Below are positions 1 to 10,430 of a stretch of DNA of 64,000 nucleotides, piece after piece. The notes beneath the pieces were generated by a model. The model made no database searches, had not been told where the DNA came from, and saw nothing but the letters and a program-made list of their open reading frames with translations. Positions within the stretch are counted from its first letter, which is position 1, and each line of letters starts with the position of its first letter. Source of the stretch: Acestrorhynchus altus. Its lineage: Eukaryota > Chordata > Actinopteri > Characiformes > Acestrorhynchidae. A program made the translations under genes and the position numbers. The stretch is taken from assembly GCA_034509495.1 (NCBI GenBank), contig CM067505.1, positions 13,973,704 through 14,037,703 of the forward strand, written 5' to 3'.

Positions 1-173
1 TGTGTGTATGTGTGTGTGTATGAACACGTTTGTATATGTGTGTGTGTTTGTATGTGTGTGCAAATGTTTGTGTGTGTATGTATGTGTGTGTATGAACACG
101 TTTGTATATGTGTGTGTGTGTTTGTATGTGTGTGCATATGTTTGTGTGTGTATGTGCATGTGTGTGCATTTAG
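1..173. repeat. TG-rich microsatellite
   Basis: Interrupted (TG)n with TATG and TTTG variants. A block around GAACACGTTTGTATATGTG appears twice (near 22 and 92), so the array also has a longer period of about 70 bp. The open frames over it (strings of C, V, Y, M) are microsatellite translations and not genes. Confidence 0.95.
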
Positions 174-488
174 TGAAGATATTCACTCATTTATTTCTTG
201 CTAGAAATGGAGGCTAAATGGAAGTTTTACAAATTAATTTAGTCCCTGTGTGCTTTCAAAAATGTTTTAGAACTATGAAAATGCTAAATGACTTTGTTGT
301 CACAAGAATAATGTCTCAATTTTACAGTATATCATTTTTATAGTTATTAATTTAGGTGTTTAAATGGAAGCAGTAATGCTGTAAAGAAGTCTAAAATTTA
401 CAGTGACATAGATTACAGCACACCCTTATTAAAGTAGTGTTTAGTGGGTTGATATTAAGTAAAATGCCAAAAAGCATAATTAAGCATA
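174..488. other. AT-rich unique DNA, nothing recognised
   Basis: No coding frame, terminal repeat or tandem structure is visible. The right edge is the TA dinucleotide that flanks the Tc1-like element. Confidence 0.6.
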
Positions 489-757
489 CAGTGGGTAAAA
501 TAACTATTGATACACTGCTGATTTTGCAAGTTTTCCCACCCTAAAAAATGGAGAGGTCTGTAATTTATAACATTTTACTGCATGAAATAAGCATTTGATC
601 ACCTAGCATTCAATAAGAATTTTGGCTCTCACAGACATGTTAGTTTTCCTTTAACAAAAGCTAGTCTGCACTCATTGTCTTTATTAATTGCACCTGTTTG
701 AAATTGTTACCTGTATAAAAGACACACTCAATCAATCATACTCCAACCTCTCCACCA

Positions 758-1083
758 TGGCCCAAACCAAAGGACACCAGTGACAAAACTGTAGACCTGC
801 ACAAGGCTGGGATGGGTTACAGGACAATAGGCAACAGCTTGGTGAGAAAGCAACAACTGTTGGTGTAATTTTTAGAAGATTGAAGAAAAACAAGATGACT
901 GTCAAAATTCCTCGGTCTGGGACTCCATGTAAGATTTTGCATCGTGTGATAAGGGTGATTCTGAAAACATCAGGAATCAGCTGAGAACTACACAGGAGGA
1001 CCTTGTCATTGACCTGAAGAGAACTGGGACCACAGTCTAAAAATTACTGTTAGTAACATACTACACCATCATGGATTAAAAAG
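758..1083 (+). pseudogene. Tc1-like transposase fragment (N-terminal half)
   Basis: The reading resumes in several frames and gives pieces typical of the paired-like helix-turn-helix DNA-binding half of fish Tc1 transposases (a VDLHKAGMGYRTIG-like stretch near 790-830). Frameshifts and missing codons break it, and the DDE catalytic domain is absent because foreign sequence starts right after. It lies in the correct place downstream of the 489 terminal repeat and the TATA-like GTATAAAAG. No function is expected. Confidence 0.75.
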
Positions 1084-2420
1084 GAGTGTGGAGGATCTGC
1101 TGAGCTTCATGGACCTTCTACATGTTGGCATTGGGTCCAATGCCCGTGCCCCAGCGTCTATGACAGCAGAAGCTGCTTGTAGTGCAGTGTGTATGGAGGC
1201 ATTAGCTGCCTGTGCTGCAGTGTGTACAAGGAGGTCTGTTGCCTGTACAACAAAGTGTACCGCAATGTTGTTGGCTGCATCTGTTCCTGTTTTGTCAGCT
1301 GTGTCATCAGCTGCACCTGTTCCTGTTTTGCCTGCAGTGTCGCAAGCTACATCTGTACCACTTTGTGCCCTGATGAAGGCCTGAGTAGGTCGCAACGCGT
1401 TGGCATTTTTTATTGCTATGTTTCAATAAAGGCTTTCTCTAGATAGTCTGCCCGGGAGTTTTTTGCTCTAGGTATTTCTTCAACTCCATTGTGGATAAAC
1501 ATGCTCATGAGCACATGCACATCCCAGAGCATTCCCTGTTTTCTTACTACATCTGTACCTGTTTTAAGCAGCTCCAGTGTCTGTGGAGTACTCTCCCAGT
1601 TTTCCAGCATCAGCAGCACCCACCACACTTCCTACAACATCCGCGTTACCCACTGCATCTTTCTCTAGGTTGACAGGTCAACAGTTTTCCCTTGGTCTGC
1701 CTCCAGAACTGTGCCTAGTCTGACTCCTGGAATACTTTGGGGGACTTTAGCCAGTTCTGTGTTCCTTTCTTTATCCCAGTCCGTATATGTGCCAGTGTCC
1801 CAGTTCATGTCCTTGCCCTTTTCCCCATCCATGTCTGTACTCTTTTCTGTGCCCATGCCCCAATGCCTACATCCATGTCAGTGCCCATGCCCCTACCCAT
1901 GTCTCAGTCTGGTTTTATTTTCACACCCCTGTCTGTCCCTGTTATGTTACCTGTGTCTGTTCATATCCCAGTCTTTGTCCCTGATTTTGGTTTTGTTCCT
2001 GTACCAGTCACCATTTTTATATCCATGCTCGTCAATGATTTAGTTCCGTTGCCCTGTCCAGACACATCCCAAGTTCAATCCCCCATCATGTCTGATGTTT
2101 CTCCTGACCTGCCTCATGTTTCTCCCATGTCCCATGTCCAGTCTCATGTTCCCCAAGTCCAGTCTCATGTTCCCCAAGTCCAGTCTCCTGTTCCCCTTGT
2201 CCAATCTCCAGTCTTGTCTCATGATTCCCAATCCTCTTGAGTCAAGTGTCCTGTTGCCTCTTCTGTTTTGTCCCAGTTCCTGTCTAGTCTTTTATCTCCT
2301 GTTCAAATCTAGTCATTTCTGTCCTGTTTGTTTTCCAGTCCCTCTCCTTCACCAGCTCTGGAGAGTGTTGGCTTATGCTTATTACATTTTTCTATTATAT
2401 CACATACACTAGAAGTATAT
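1084..2420 (+). mobile_element. Val/Pro-repeat internal region of a non-autonomous LTR-type element
   Basis: This stretch is built of degenerate CCTGTTCC / CCAGTCCC-type units. Its longest open frame (1737-2240, 167 aa) is rich in VPVP, including VPVPVTIF. The same word is read on the minus strand at 23740-23937, and the local order 'gcctccag ... ggga(c)tttagccagttctg' recurs near 59223-59275. The three stretches therefore look like one repeat family. No clear LTR pair bounds this copy, and it sits inside a Tc1-like element. Whether the frame was ever translated is unknown. It may instead be the proline-rich tail region of a larger Gypsy-type polyprotein; I call it internal LTR-element sequence by analogy with the 58-59.8 kb copy. 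Confidence 0.5.
2141..2215 (+). repeat. 21-bp minisatellite (about 3.5 copies)
   Basis: Units begin at 2141, 2162 and 2183 with a partial at 2204. The unit is seven codons long and in frame with the surrounding ORF, so it encodes a VQSHVPQ heptad. The first two copies are identical and the later ones diverge. Confidence 0.85.
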
Positions 2421-2516
2421 GTGTTATATATACAGTTGAAGTGTACCTACAATAACAAATACAGACTCCCTTTCTATAGGTGGGAAATCTTGATACACAA
2501 CGTTTTCCCCATTGTA

Positions 2517-2940
2517 CCTACAATGCATAATTTAAAACTTCTGAGTAAATTACTTAGAGGTTAACAGTGTTTAAACTGGTAAATGTACAAAGGAAAGTTG
2601 CCACACATGATGTAAAATGTTACCTGAATATCATGCAGGGCTACATGATATATAGACACAAAATGTGATGAATGATAAGCAATATCATGGCTAACAGTTG
2701 ATACCAAACAACAGGTAACAAATAAAGTACACTGTCAGAGCTAAGCTATAACTAATCTAGGGCTAATGGTTAAGCAAGACAAGACAGACATGGAGAAAAG
2801 AAAACCAAACATCTAAATAGCAAGATGGTGAAGGTGAAGTGATGCACAGACAGTTACTAAACCCTATTTGAACAGGTATCTAAAAAAGAGAAAAATAGGA
2901 ATGGGAAGATTGGGTAATATTATTTTACCAGAGTTTCTCT
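2517..2940. other. AT-rich unique DNA
   Basis: Nothing beyond short AT-rich words. No frame or terminal repeats recognised. Confidence 0.5.
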
Positions 2941-2944
2941 GTGA

Positions 2945-3135
2945 TTTTAGCCGCTTCTTCCTGAATAGGGTCATGGTGGATCCAGAGCCTACCTGGAGTG
3001 ATCAGGCACAAGTAAGGTATACCCCCTTGACAGGGCGCCAGTCCATTGCAGGGTACCAGACACACATACACACACTCACTCCTAGGGGTAGTTTAACTTG
3101 GTCCATTCCACTACCTCATGGTAGGCAGGAAGATC
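2945..3135 (-). repeat. Fish SINE-like repeat, tail part (copy 1)
   Basis: On the minus strand it carries the tail found in copies 2 and 3 (19.2 and 19.9 kb): the block around 'gactggcgccctgtc' followed by 'gaccctattcaggaagaagcggc'-type sequence. The tRNA-like head is missing or too decayed to see. Family membership rests on similarity within this window and on recall of this very common fish repeat. Confidence 0.6.
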
Positions 3136-3761
3136 TATATCCACATTTACGCTTACATTTAGCATAGCCTACAAATGTGTATGAATGTGTACTTCCTAAT
3201 TTCTTGAAATTTCCTCACATATACAAATACAATATACATATACAAATACAAAATTATCAACTTCTAATACTTTTTCAAATGATCAGGCTGATCATGCTTG
3301 TAGACCAGCTAAACCAGAGGTGGTCAACCTCATAGTGTAAGTGCACATTTTTGTGCTTTTTGTGCCAAGGACACCTGATTATACTCACCTCTCAAATACC
3401 AAGTTTAGTAGTTCTGTTATAAATGATCAGAAGCTCAATGTTTTGTGTCTCAATGAAACTTGGGTTAGACCTGATGAATATCTGGCACTAAATGAAGCCA
3501 CACTTCAAGGTTATACTTATGTGCACAACCCAAGACTATCAGGTAGAGGAGGTGGAGTCTGTAGAATCTACCAAAATATTTTAGAAATTAATCAGATACA
3601 CTATAATACCTACACTTTCTTTGAAATTCTGTCTATTAACATCATTAATCCAGCCACACACAACCACTACTGTCATTAATCAATCTATATAGACCTACTC
3701 AGTGTTTTTTAAATAATTTACTGAGTTTGTTGCAGACATAGCAGTATGCAGTGATAAAGTA

Positions 3762-4514
3762 CCATATTTTCCAGACTATAAAGCACACTTCAATATAAGC
3801 CGCACCCGCAAAGTTTAAAAAAACCAAAAACTGAAAAGTAACATATATAAGCCGCACTGGGCTAAAAGCCGCTGATATCTACTGAACTGATAACGTAGTT
3901 TAACTGAGCACAAATGAACTGATTAGTTTCCGAATGGTGCCGGTAGCATAAAAGTAAAAGTGCTGATCAAACAAAACAGAAGAGTTATTGATTGGTTTAT
4001 TCATCGTCCTCCTGTGCACTGAAACCACTGAAGTCATCATCTTCAGTGTCGGAGTTGAACAGCCTTAGAAGAGCTTCCTCACATACCGGTACTTTCTCTG
4101 TGTCGATGTCAGTGTTGCTCTATGTGTCGCTGTCATCCCGGGGTGAAGCTGGCTCTGAATCTGTGGTGCCCTCTTCACACAGCAGTCCAGCCTTTCGGAA
4201 CCCGTTGGTAACTGTAGATTCCTTCACGATGCTCCACACTGTTAGGATCCACTGACAGACATCAGAAAATTATGCTCTGTGCATGCGGCCAGTTGTTGTG
4301 AAGGATTTATCAAAACAAACTTCTCTGCGGTGGTGGCTGCTTGTATGTGCTAACTGAAAATTAATGTCTTCTGTGATTTCCAACTTTGACTTCCCACCTT
4401 TTTCACTTTCTGCTAAAACACCCCCTGGCGGGTGAAGAAAAAGCCGCACCTCGTTATAAGCCACATGGTTTAAAGCGTGGAAAAAAGTTGCAAGTTATAG
4501 TCCAGAAAATACTG
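3762..4514 (-). mobile_element. pogo/Tigger-like DNA transposon, internally deleted
   Basis: The ends are CCATATTTTCCAGACTATAA and, inverted, CAGTATTTTCTGGACTATAA, each flanked by TA (3760-3761, 4515-4516). Removing 3762-4514 plus one TA rejoins the LINE frame exactly (DKV|IIVG), so the boundaries are certain to the base. A minus-strand transposase C-terminus lies inside (3997-4263), and the 'tataagccgcac' subterminal words occur near both ends. At 753 bp it is far shorter than an autonomous copy. The superfamily is inferred from the TA target and the C-terminal protein pattern. Confidence 0.85.
3997..4263 (-). pseudogene. C-terminal remnant of a pogo-like DDE transposase
   Basis: Read on the minus strand from 4263 to the TAA at 3997. 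It gives a helix with VCQWILTVWSIV, then VTNGFRKAGLL, an acidic linker, and an ALLRLFNSDTEDDDF terminus ending in AQEDDE. A tryptophan helix followed by GFRKAG near the C-terminus is the pattern I associate with pogo/Tigger transposases, which insert at TA. One in-frame TAG breaks the linker. The DNA-binding and DDE domains are gone, apart from possible N-terminal debris at 4270-4464. It is useful mainly for naming the family. Confidence 0.6.
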
Positions 4515-5349
4515 TAATAATTGTAGGAGTTTTTAATATTCCCTTTGAGAAGGTAGACGATCCATTAAAAAAGGCATTTGCCTCAGTCCTAGATTCTGTC
4601 GGTATTATCCAGAATGTAACTGGGCCGACACATTACTGTAATCACACTCTGGATTTGGTTCTGACCCTGGGTGTTGGCATAAATAACTTAAATACTCTTC
4701 CCCAAACCGCAGCAATTTCAGATCATTATTTAATATCCTTTGAGCTACATCTTAGCCAAAATGTATGCATATCCCTTCATTATTACATGAAGTGTTTAAT
4801 AAGATCAACTACAGCCCAACAAATTACTGAAATAATAATATTTTTAACACCAGATTATTATCCAACAGATCCAGAGAAGTCTAAATTAACCAACTGTTTA
4901 CATAATAACCTCAGATCAACATTGGACAATGTAGCACCACTTAAATATAAAAAATTAAGACAGAAGAAAATCACCCCATGGTACAACGATCAGACTCGTA
5001 CCTTAAAACAGTCGGCACGAAGGCTAGAACAGAAAAGACAATCCACTAAACTGGAAGTATTCCACTCAGCTTGGAAGGACAGCCTAATTGATTATAGAAG
5101 GGCTCTCACTAGAGCTCATTCAGATTATTTCTCCAAAATGATCGAAAAAAACAAAAACAATCCCAGAGTACTTTTCAGTGCAATCTCAAAACTTCCAAAA
5201 AATAAGGCAGATACATGACCTCCAATGATCAAATTTCATAAATAATATCTTTATGGACTTTTTCAATCATAAAAAAGAAAACATTAGACAGAAAACTCAA
5301 CCCATAATATTAAATCCAAACAGTTTGTCTTCTGGTCTGGCGGATATAG

Positions 5350-5380
<31 letters not shown>

Positions 5381-5690
5381 GAAGAAAAGTTGGAAACCTT
5401 TCACCCACTTCCACAGTCAGAATTAGAGAAAATTATTTACTCCTCAAACTCTGCCACCTGCTGTCTAGATGCAATCCCATCAAACCTACTTAAAGAAGTG
5501 CTGCCAGCTATAATCAAACCTCTCTTAGCAATACTAAACTCTTCTCTTAGTTTAGGTTACATACCTAAAGCTTTTAAAGTAGCAGTTATTAAACCACTGC
5601 TCAAGAAAGCAAATCTGGATCAAAGTGTACTGGATAATTACAGACCTACTTCTAATTTGCCATTTATATCTAAGATTTTTAAGAAATGTT

Positions 5691-5716
5691 GATTTGATTT
5701 GATTTGATTTGATTTG
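5691..5716 (+). repeat. (TTTGA)n tail of the L2-type LINE
   Basis: About five TTTGA units follow the truncated reverse-transcriptase frame immediately. L2-clade LINEs end in short tandem repeats of this kind (compare the GATT array after the L2 tail at 33.09 kb). Confidence 0.7.
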
Positions 5717-5791
5717 TTAGCGCAGAGAACTCAGCAAAATGTGCAGCAAGCTGGCACTCCAAGACCAGGGTTGCCTACCCCTGAGCTAAAC

Positions 5792-7593
5792 CAACTCAAC
5801 AAAAACATACCATAAGCTAAGTTGGTCAATTAGTTAAACAAGATTGGCCAGCTTAATATTATTTTTATATTTACATTTGGGTGTCCATGGGGAATCCATG
5901 AACTCTGGGTGTCCATGAATGTGGTAGTGGTTTATTGTTTGACCTTTCTTCAAACATTTTTGGTAGGCATAGAGGAAAAAGCTCACAAGACATGCCTGGC
6001 AATCTCTGGCCCAGCTGTCTAGCTATCACAATTTGTCCATTGTCAAAACGGTTTAGTCTAGGCTGGATCTAGGTTTAATTATATGTCTGGAGAATTTAAG
6101 GGACAGAAACATCAAGGTTCAGTTGACTTACAATTTCCTCCATCATTTGGTCGGTTCTAATAGATGCTAAATACTTCTACAACACTTTCTAAACAGTCTG
6201 CTAGTTTCAGCCATTGAAACAGTGGTGAACTGCAGGAAACATCAATTCCTCAGATCAGCTCCCTCATTAAGACCCTGCCACCTCCATAGTGTTGAAAAAC
6301 AGGACTAGGCAAGACCACTTTAGTCAGACCACAAAGGCAGTATGTAGGGATCCCTGTCTGTCTAGCTAGTGTTCAAGAAAGCCACAATTCTTGGATGTGA
6401 TCCAACCATATAACTAAGCTTTCAGTGGCTGTGATTAATGAGAGGATTCTTCATGGCAATAAATCCCATTATTTACAGCCACATCCTGTGTTCAGTGAAA
6501 TATTAGTCCTATGAGATTGTTCTATCCAGAGAATGCATGACATGAACTACCTTTATTATATCTTGTTTAAAATTTCTTAGTCACTACTCAATGAAATGCT
6601 CCTCAAAATTTCAAATCCATGAGTAGATTGATATGTTTGGAAATGCGCATAGAGTATTAAATATTCCTATACATCATGTACTGGGAGCTCACTGGGATTT
6701 GCAGAGCACAGCTATTTGTATTTTACTTCAGTTTTTAGTAAATTAGGGAAATGTCTATAATGCAATGTTATGTAACAGTATTTCCTAATGAGTCTCTGAG
6801 CTCTCTCAGTGCATTCCCTTGAGGATAGCTGAGAGTGGGGTGGGAAAACATAATTTTATGTTTTAGAGGTAGCCAAAAAACATTAAATTATTGGAAACCT
6901 GTGGAAACCTGAGAAACTGAGATTTAAATAAGAGGACATAAAATTATTACATATTTAAGAAACGTTGAATTTAAGAAGAGCTGAATTTGGGATTTTGGGT
7001 ATATGAGTATATGTAGTGCCTCTGCTGGCTGGTCACATTATGATCATTTTCAGTTTTATCATACGTATTAGCATATGTTTAGATATTATAATTTACTGTT
7101 TCATCTGATCAAGAATTAATTTTTTATTGATTGATATTGCTCTTTGTGGACCCCAATGACCATTCTGTATAAGCCAATGGTGATCCAAATAAAGAATGAA
7201 GAATACAGAATAAAACTGCCCATTTCCTGTCTCATTTCTACTCTAAACATCTAATCTCCAGTGTCTACTTCCAAAAGTGTTCATGTACTAATACTGGCAC
7301 ATTGTTATTTTCCCCTAGAAGTTCAAAATAGTATTCAGCTGTAAGAAGGAAAGGTTACACTTAGGACTGAACCAATTGACAAGCTTGGCGGGAACGGACT
7401 ATCTGCAGGACTGGCATCACACCCTTCCTGTTTTTTATATGGATTAGCTGTTGTAGAGTTGTAGTAGTACATTCAATAACTGCACTTTAAGTTGATTGTT
7501 TACACTTACTGGACAAACTGGACAAGCCTACTTTGTTTTTGCACCACTAGCTCAATGATGGTGGTCTGAGACACTCTTGCTCCGGAAGAAGTG
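5792..7593. other. Unique DNA without recognised genes
   Basis: About 1.8 kb of ordinary AT-rich sequence with no long frame or terminal repeats. The last 150 bp before the TA array (7440-7590) read like a decayed retroelement 3' UTR, but I cannot name it. Confidence 0.5.
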
Positions 7594-7594
7594 A

Positions 7595-7659
<65 letters not shown>
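7594..7659. repeat. (TA)n microsatellite
   Basis: About 33 uninterrupted TA units. Confidence 0.95.
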
Positions 7660-7663
<4 letters not shown>

Positions 7664-8232
7664 AGAATGTTTTTGATAAATAAAATTCATTAAAATAAAA
7701 ATAAACTGATATATATTATATTAATTACATTTAAAGTTATTAAATTATATTTCAAGCTTTTCTGTTTTGATACTATACTGTGATTAATAAGCTATTCAAA
7801 TTTGAATTCAACTTTTCAATTTATTTGCTAAATGTTTAAGGTGATTTAATCATAGTAAACACATGACATGGAAGTAACAGATTGCTGGATTGATAATGAG
7901 TAGTAAAATATGTTGTTTATTTTTTGATTTACTTTAAAGTAGGCTTAAATGGCACATGGGCCTAGTGTGAACAGAGACAATAATCTAATCTATGGGGTTA
8001 AAAGTTTGTACAGTCCTTCAATTGCTGAGCAACAGAATGCACTCCATGTGCTTGCTTCTGGAATGGGCATGTGTTTTTTTCATAGTGAGATTGTAGTCAG
8101 ATTGGATGTGCAAGTGAAACTGATGGATGTGGTATGACATCTTGCAGTCTCAAATTCTCAGAATGTAGTCACAGTTTAGACTATTTAACTGGCTTCCTTG
8201 ACAACTGAGAATAAGATCTGAGCATAAAATCA
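7660..8232. other. AT-rich unique DNA
   Basis: Includes a short open frame at 7949-8137 (62 aa) with no recognisable motif and no splice or start context. Treated as chance. Confidence 0.5.
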
Positions 8233-8239
8233 AGCACAT

Positions 8240-8271
<32 letters not shown>

Positions 8272-8307
8272 TATATTATTATTATTATTATTATTATCAT
8301 TATTATT

Positions 8308-8338
<31 letters not shown>

Positions 8339-8370
8339 GAAGCTATAATAGTAATATAATAATAATAATA

Positions 8371-8418
<48 letters not shown>

Positions 8419-8440
8419 TTATTACTATTATAGCTTCTAT
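8233..8440. repeat. Trinucleotide array (ATC/ATT/AAT) ending in a 20-bp palindrome
   Basis: An ATC run passes into ATT, then AAT, then ATT. The 20-nt arm at 8336-8355 is the exact reverse complement of 8421-8440 (ATAGAAGCTATAATAGTAAT). The sequence between is itself mostly self-complementary AAT/ATT, so the whole stretch can fold into one long hairpin. Confidence 0.9.
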
Positions 8441-8879
8441 TGTGATTGCATCTCAGCCCTTCATACATTTAGTTGTTAGGGTTTAACCGTAATATTTTCA
8501 ATTTATGAATTGCCCCGATACATCCTACCATAATACCAAGTTATTTTCCATTCATAAACAGCTACAAATATACACATTTCCCTTGAATATGGTTTACCTT
8601 TAAGCCACAGCTTTGAACATAAATCACTGCATTGTACCTAAGACCATATAATTTTATTGTTTGTACAGAAATGTTCAATCTAGGTACCATCATTTCTGAC
8701 TGCAAAAAGGATTCTATTTTAGAATAAGCTTAAAAGCAGGAGATGGTGGACGCAGACCATATGCAAAATATTTCAAGACTACTGCAAAGGTATGAATCCA
8801 CACTAAAAAAAATTCCAATGCCAAAACAGAAGTCAATCCAGTGAATATACAGCAAGGCACATGGTGCTATCAGCAATTC
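8441..8879. other. Unique DNA, nothing recognised
   Basis: No frame, tandem repeat or element end seen. Confidence 0.4.
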
Positions 8880-10430
8880 CTGGCTCTGATGAGCTGGAGT
8901 GAAAGAATGTCAATCAGTGACTTGTTCCCTCCCGCGCATGAGTGATGCATCTTGGCTCGGATGCACAGGCCTATATGTGACAGGGTTGGATGTAGGAGGC
9001 GGTGGCTCCTCTGAGCAGCTGCGGGTCTGACAAGCCACAAATCCTGGTGAGTGTGATCGCAAAAGGCGTAGGGGAGGGAAAAACAGTACAGGATGTGTGG
9101 CCCTGCTCCCTTTCGCCTTCTGAGTCCTCAAAGCCTGTTTCCTGCAGGCCTGTCATCCTGAAATGCCCCCTCACTGAGCCGGTTCCACCTCCATCGAAGT
9201 TAGCTGATTTACTGAGGCGAGAGACTGTGGTGTTTTTGGGGTGGCGTGCACATGGACTCGACAGCTGTATCCTGGGGAGGGCTTTGAAGTGGTACTGTTC
9301 TGGGAGCATGCCCACAACCCTCTTTCCACCTCACCCCCCTTAACACACACACGCCACCACTGCCAGCTCTTCCACTACCACGCTCCCTACCACACTCCCT
9401 GCTCTCTCCACCCATCACATGAGCCTTCAGGTGGCTCTTGCAGAATGGGCTCTCCCACAGGGATCTGTCTGAGACTGTCATGGCACTAATGAATTTCTCA
9501 GGCAGGTTGCCACAGAGCTCACCACTACAACTTGAATGGACTTGTGAGGGTTTAGTTGAAATGCTGTCAGTGACACTGGCCACCCTGGATTGGTCTTGAC
9601 ACAAAGGGCTGAGTATCGCAAGCCATATAATGATAGAAAGAAATCAACGCAGTAACATCTAACTGGAGCCGAAAATAGGGTCAATTCTGATTTGCATCTT
9701 TCTTGAAAGCCTTGACTTAAAAGACCTTGAGCTTAAAAGTAGTCTCTGATATGCAGATTCTTAAGAGCAAGGCTGCCCAGTAACAAGTGGCTTGAGCTCA
9801 TATTGAGCTTGAGCAACCATTAACCCGAACATGCATGTGCATAAAATGCATATGGTATACACACACACACATCCCTTGAACCCACTGCTGACACAGAGGT
9901 GCAAATGCACCCACATAGCCTGTCCAGTCTCTGTACAGAAGTATAGCGGAGCAGATAAATATGAATCTATTGTCACCATGCCTAATGACAGGCATGGGCT
10001 AGAGGTGTCTAAACGCCCAGCATTGAGCAGTGGGGCAGTGGAAGTGTTCTTTGAAATGATGGGCCTTCTTCCATACTCCTGACAATCCTGACCTCACTGA
10101 TACTTTGCAATCAGTAATCAAATCCTCACAGCAATATTCCAGTAGAAAGTCTTGGGACAGCATTTATCCCCCCAAAAATTTATATCTTCTTTTTGATTAC
10201 CCTTGATCTTAGTAAAATTAGTATGAGCAGGAGTCCCATTAATTTTGTCCATATTGTGTAAAAATGTGTGCATGTGTGAAAACAAGCCCTTGATGAAGCT
10301 CATTTCTCTGTGAAAATGATCAAAAAGGAAAAGGGGAAAATTGGCAATGTGAGCTTGTTCCAGCGACGCATTCAGCCCAGGCGAAGGCTTTGCTCCACCA
10401 ACATGACGGAGATGAATCAATCATCTGATC
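8880..10430. other. Non-repetitive, GC-balanced block upstream of the CpG-rich region
   Basis: This block lacks recognisable transposon sequence and is less AT-rich than its surroundings. The parts at 9000-9300 and 10095-10420 have the mixed texture typical of conserved non-coding sequence. Several 80-130 aa frames cross it on both strands, but none has a family motif. It lies directly upstream of the candidate promoter, so a regulatory role is possible. Conservation cannot be judged from one sequence. Confidence 0.3.

Larger units (their letters stand above)
489..2514 (+). mobile_element. Tc1-like transposon, interrupted and inactive
   Basis: The left end starts CAGTGGGTAAAATAACTA directly after TA (487-488). 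The right end (about 2431-2514) is an inverted relative of it that ends ...TTTTCCCCATTG and is followed by TA (2515-2516). A leader with a GTATAAAAGACAC box (about 712) precedes a transposase-like start near 758. The frame is broken by stops and indels and survives only through the DNA-binding half (about 758-1083), ending at a stretch resembling the family's HGLK region. From about 1084 to 2420 the catalytic half is replaced by unrelated Val/Pro-repeat sequence. Tc1 elements move by a DDE transposase into TA sites; this copy cannot. Its leader resembles the copy at 42897. The assignment is firm; the inner junctions are approximate. Confidence 0.85.
3390..5690 (+). pseudogene. L2-clade LINE ORF2 (endonuclease to start of RT), split
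   Basis: The left part (3390-3760) encodes an AP-endonuclease start, with LNETW and the glycine-rich GRGGGV. After the 3762-4514 insertion the frame resumes with IIVGVFN (cf. GDFN) and, further on, an SDHYLI block that fits the endonuclease SDH motif. The middle linker (to about 5215) is followed by the RT entry (5390-5692), with an LDAIPSNLLKE block, VIKPLLKK and the NYRPTSNLPFISK motif. The FADD catalytic part and 3' UTR are missing: the frame stops at 5692 and a (TTTGA)n tail follows directly, as at L2 3' ends, which suggests an internal deletion. A (TA)n array (about 5352-5380) interrupts the linker. Full L2 ORF2 is roughly twice this length. Not functional. Confidence 0.85.
3315..5783. 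mobile_element. hAT-type element ends with 8-bp duplication, enclosing an L2 LINE
   Basis: AGCTAAAC stands at 3307-3314 and again at 5784-5791. Between them the ends are CAGAGGTGGTCAACC and, inverted, CAGGGGTAGGCAACC, which match at 12 of 15 positions. An 8-bp duplication with short CAG-ended inverted repeats is the hAT signature. Only about 75 bp of the left side and 70-90 bp of the right side look like the original miniature element; the rest is an L2-type LINE that is itself interrupted. No hAT transposase is present. The boundaries are precise; the superfamily call is an inference from the duplication length and end sequence. Confidence 0.75.

Noticed and set aside
1069..1395. Minus-strand 108-aa Ala/Thr-rich frame
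   Set aside because: It is the antisense shadow of the degenerate GCTGCAT/CCTGTT repeats of the Val/Pro-type region.
8233..8440. Considered as a CRISPR-like or satellite array
   Set aside because: There are no unique spacers; it is a simple trinucleotide repeat with palindromic ends.
9209..9604. 131-aa minus-strand frame in GC-balanced DNA
   Set aside because: No start context, motif or splice structure, and overlapping frames of similar length exist on both strands.
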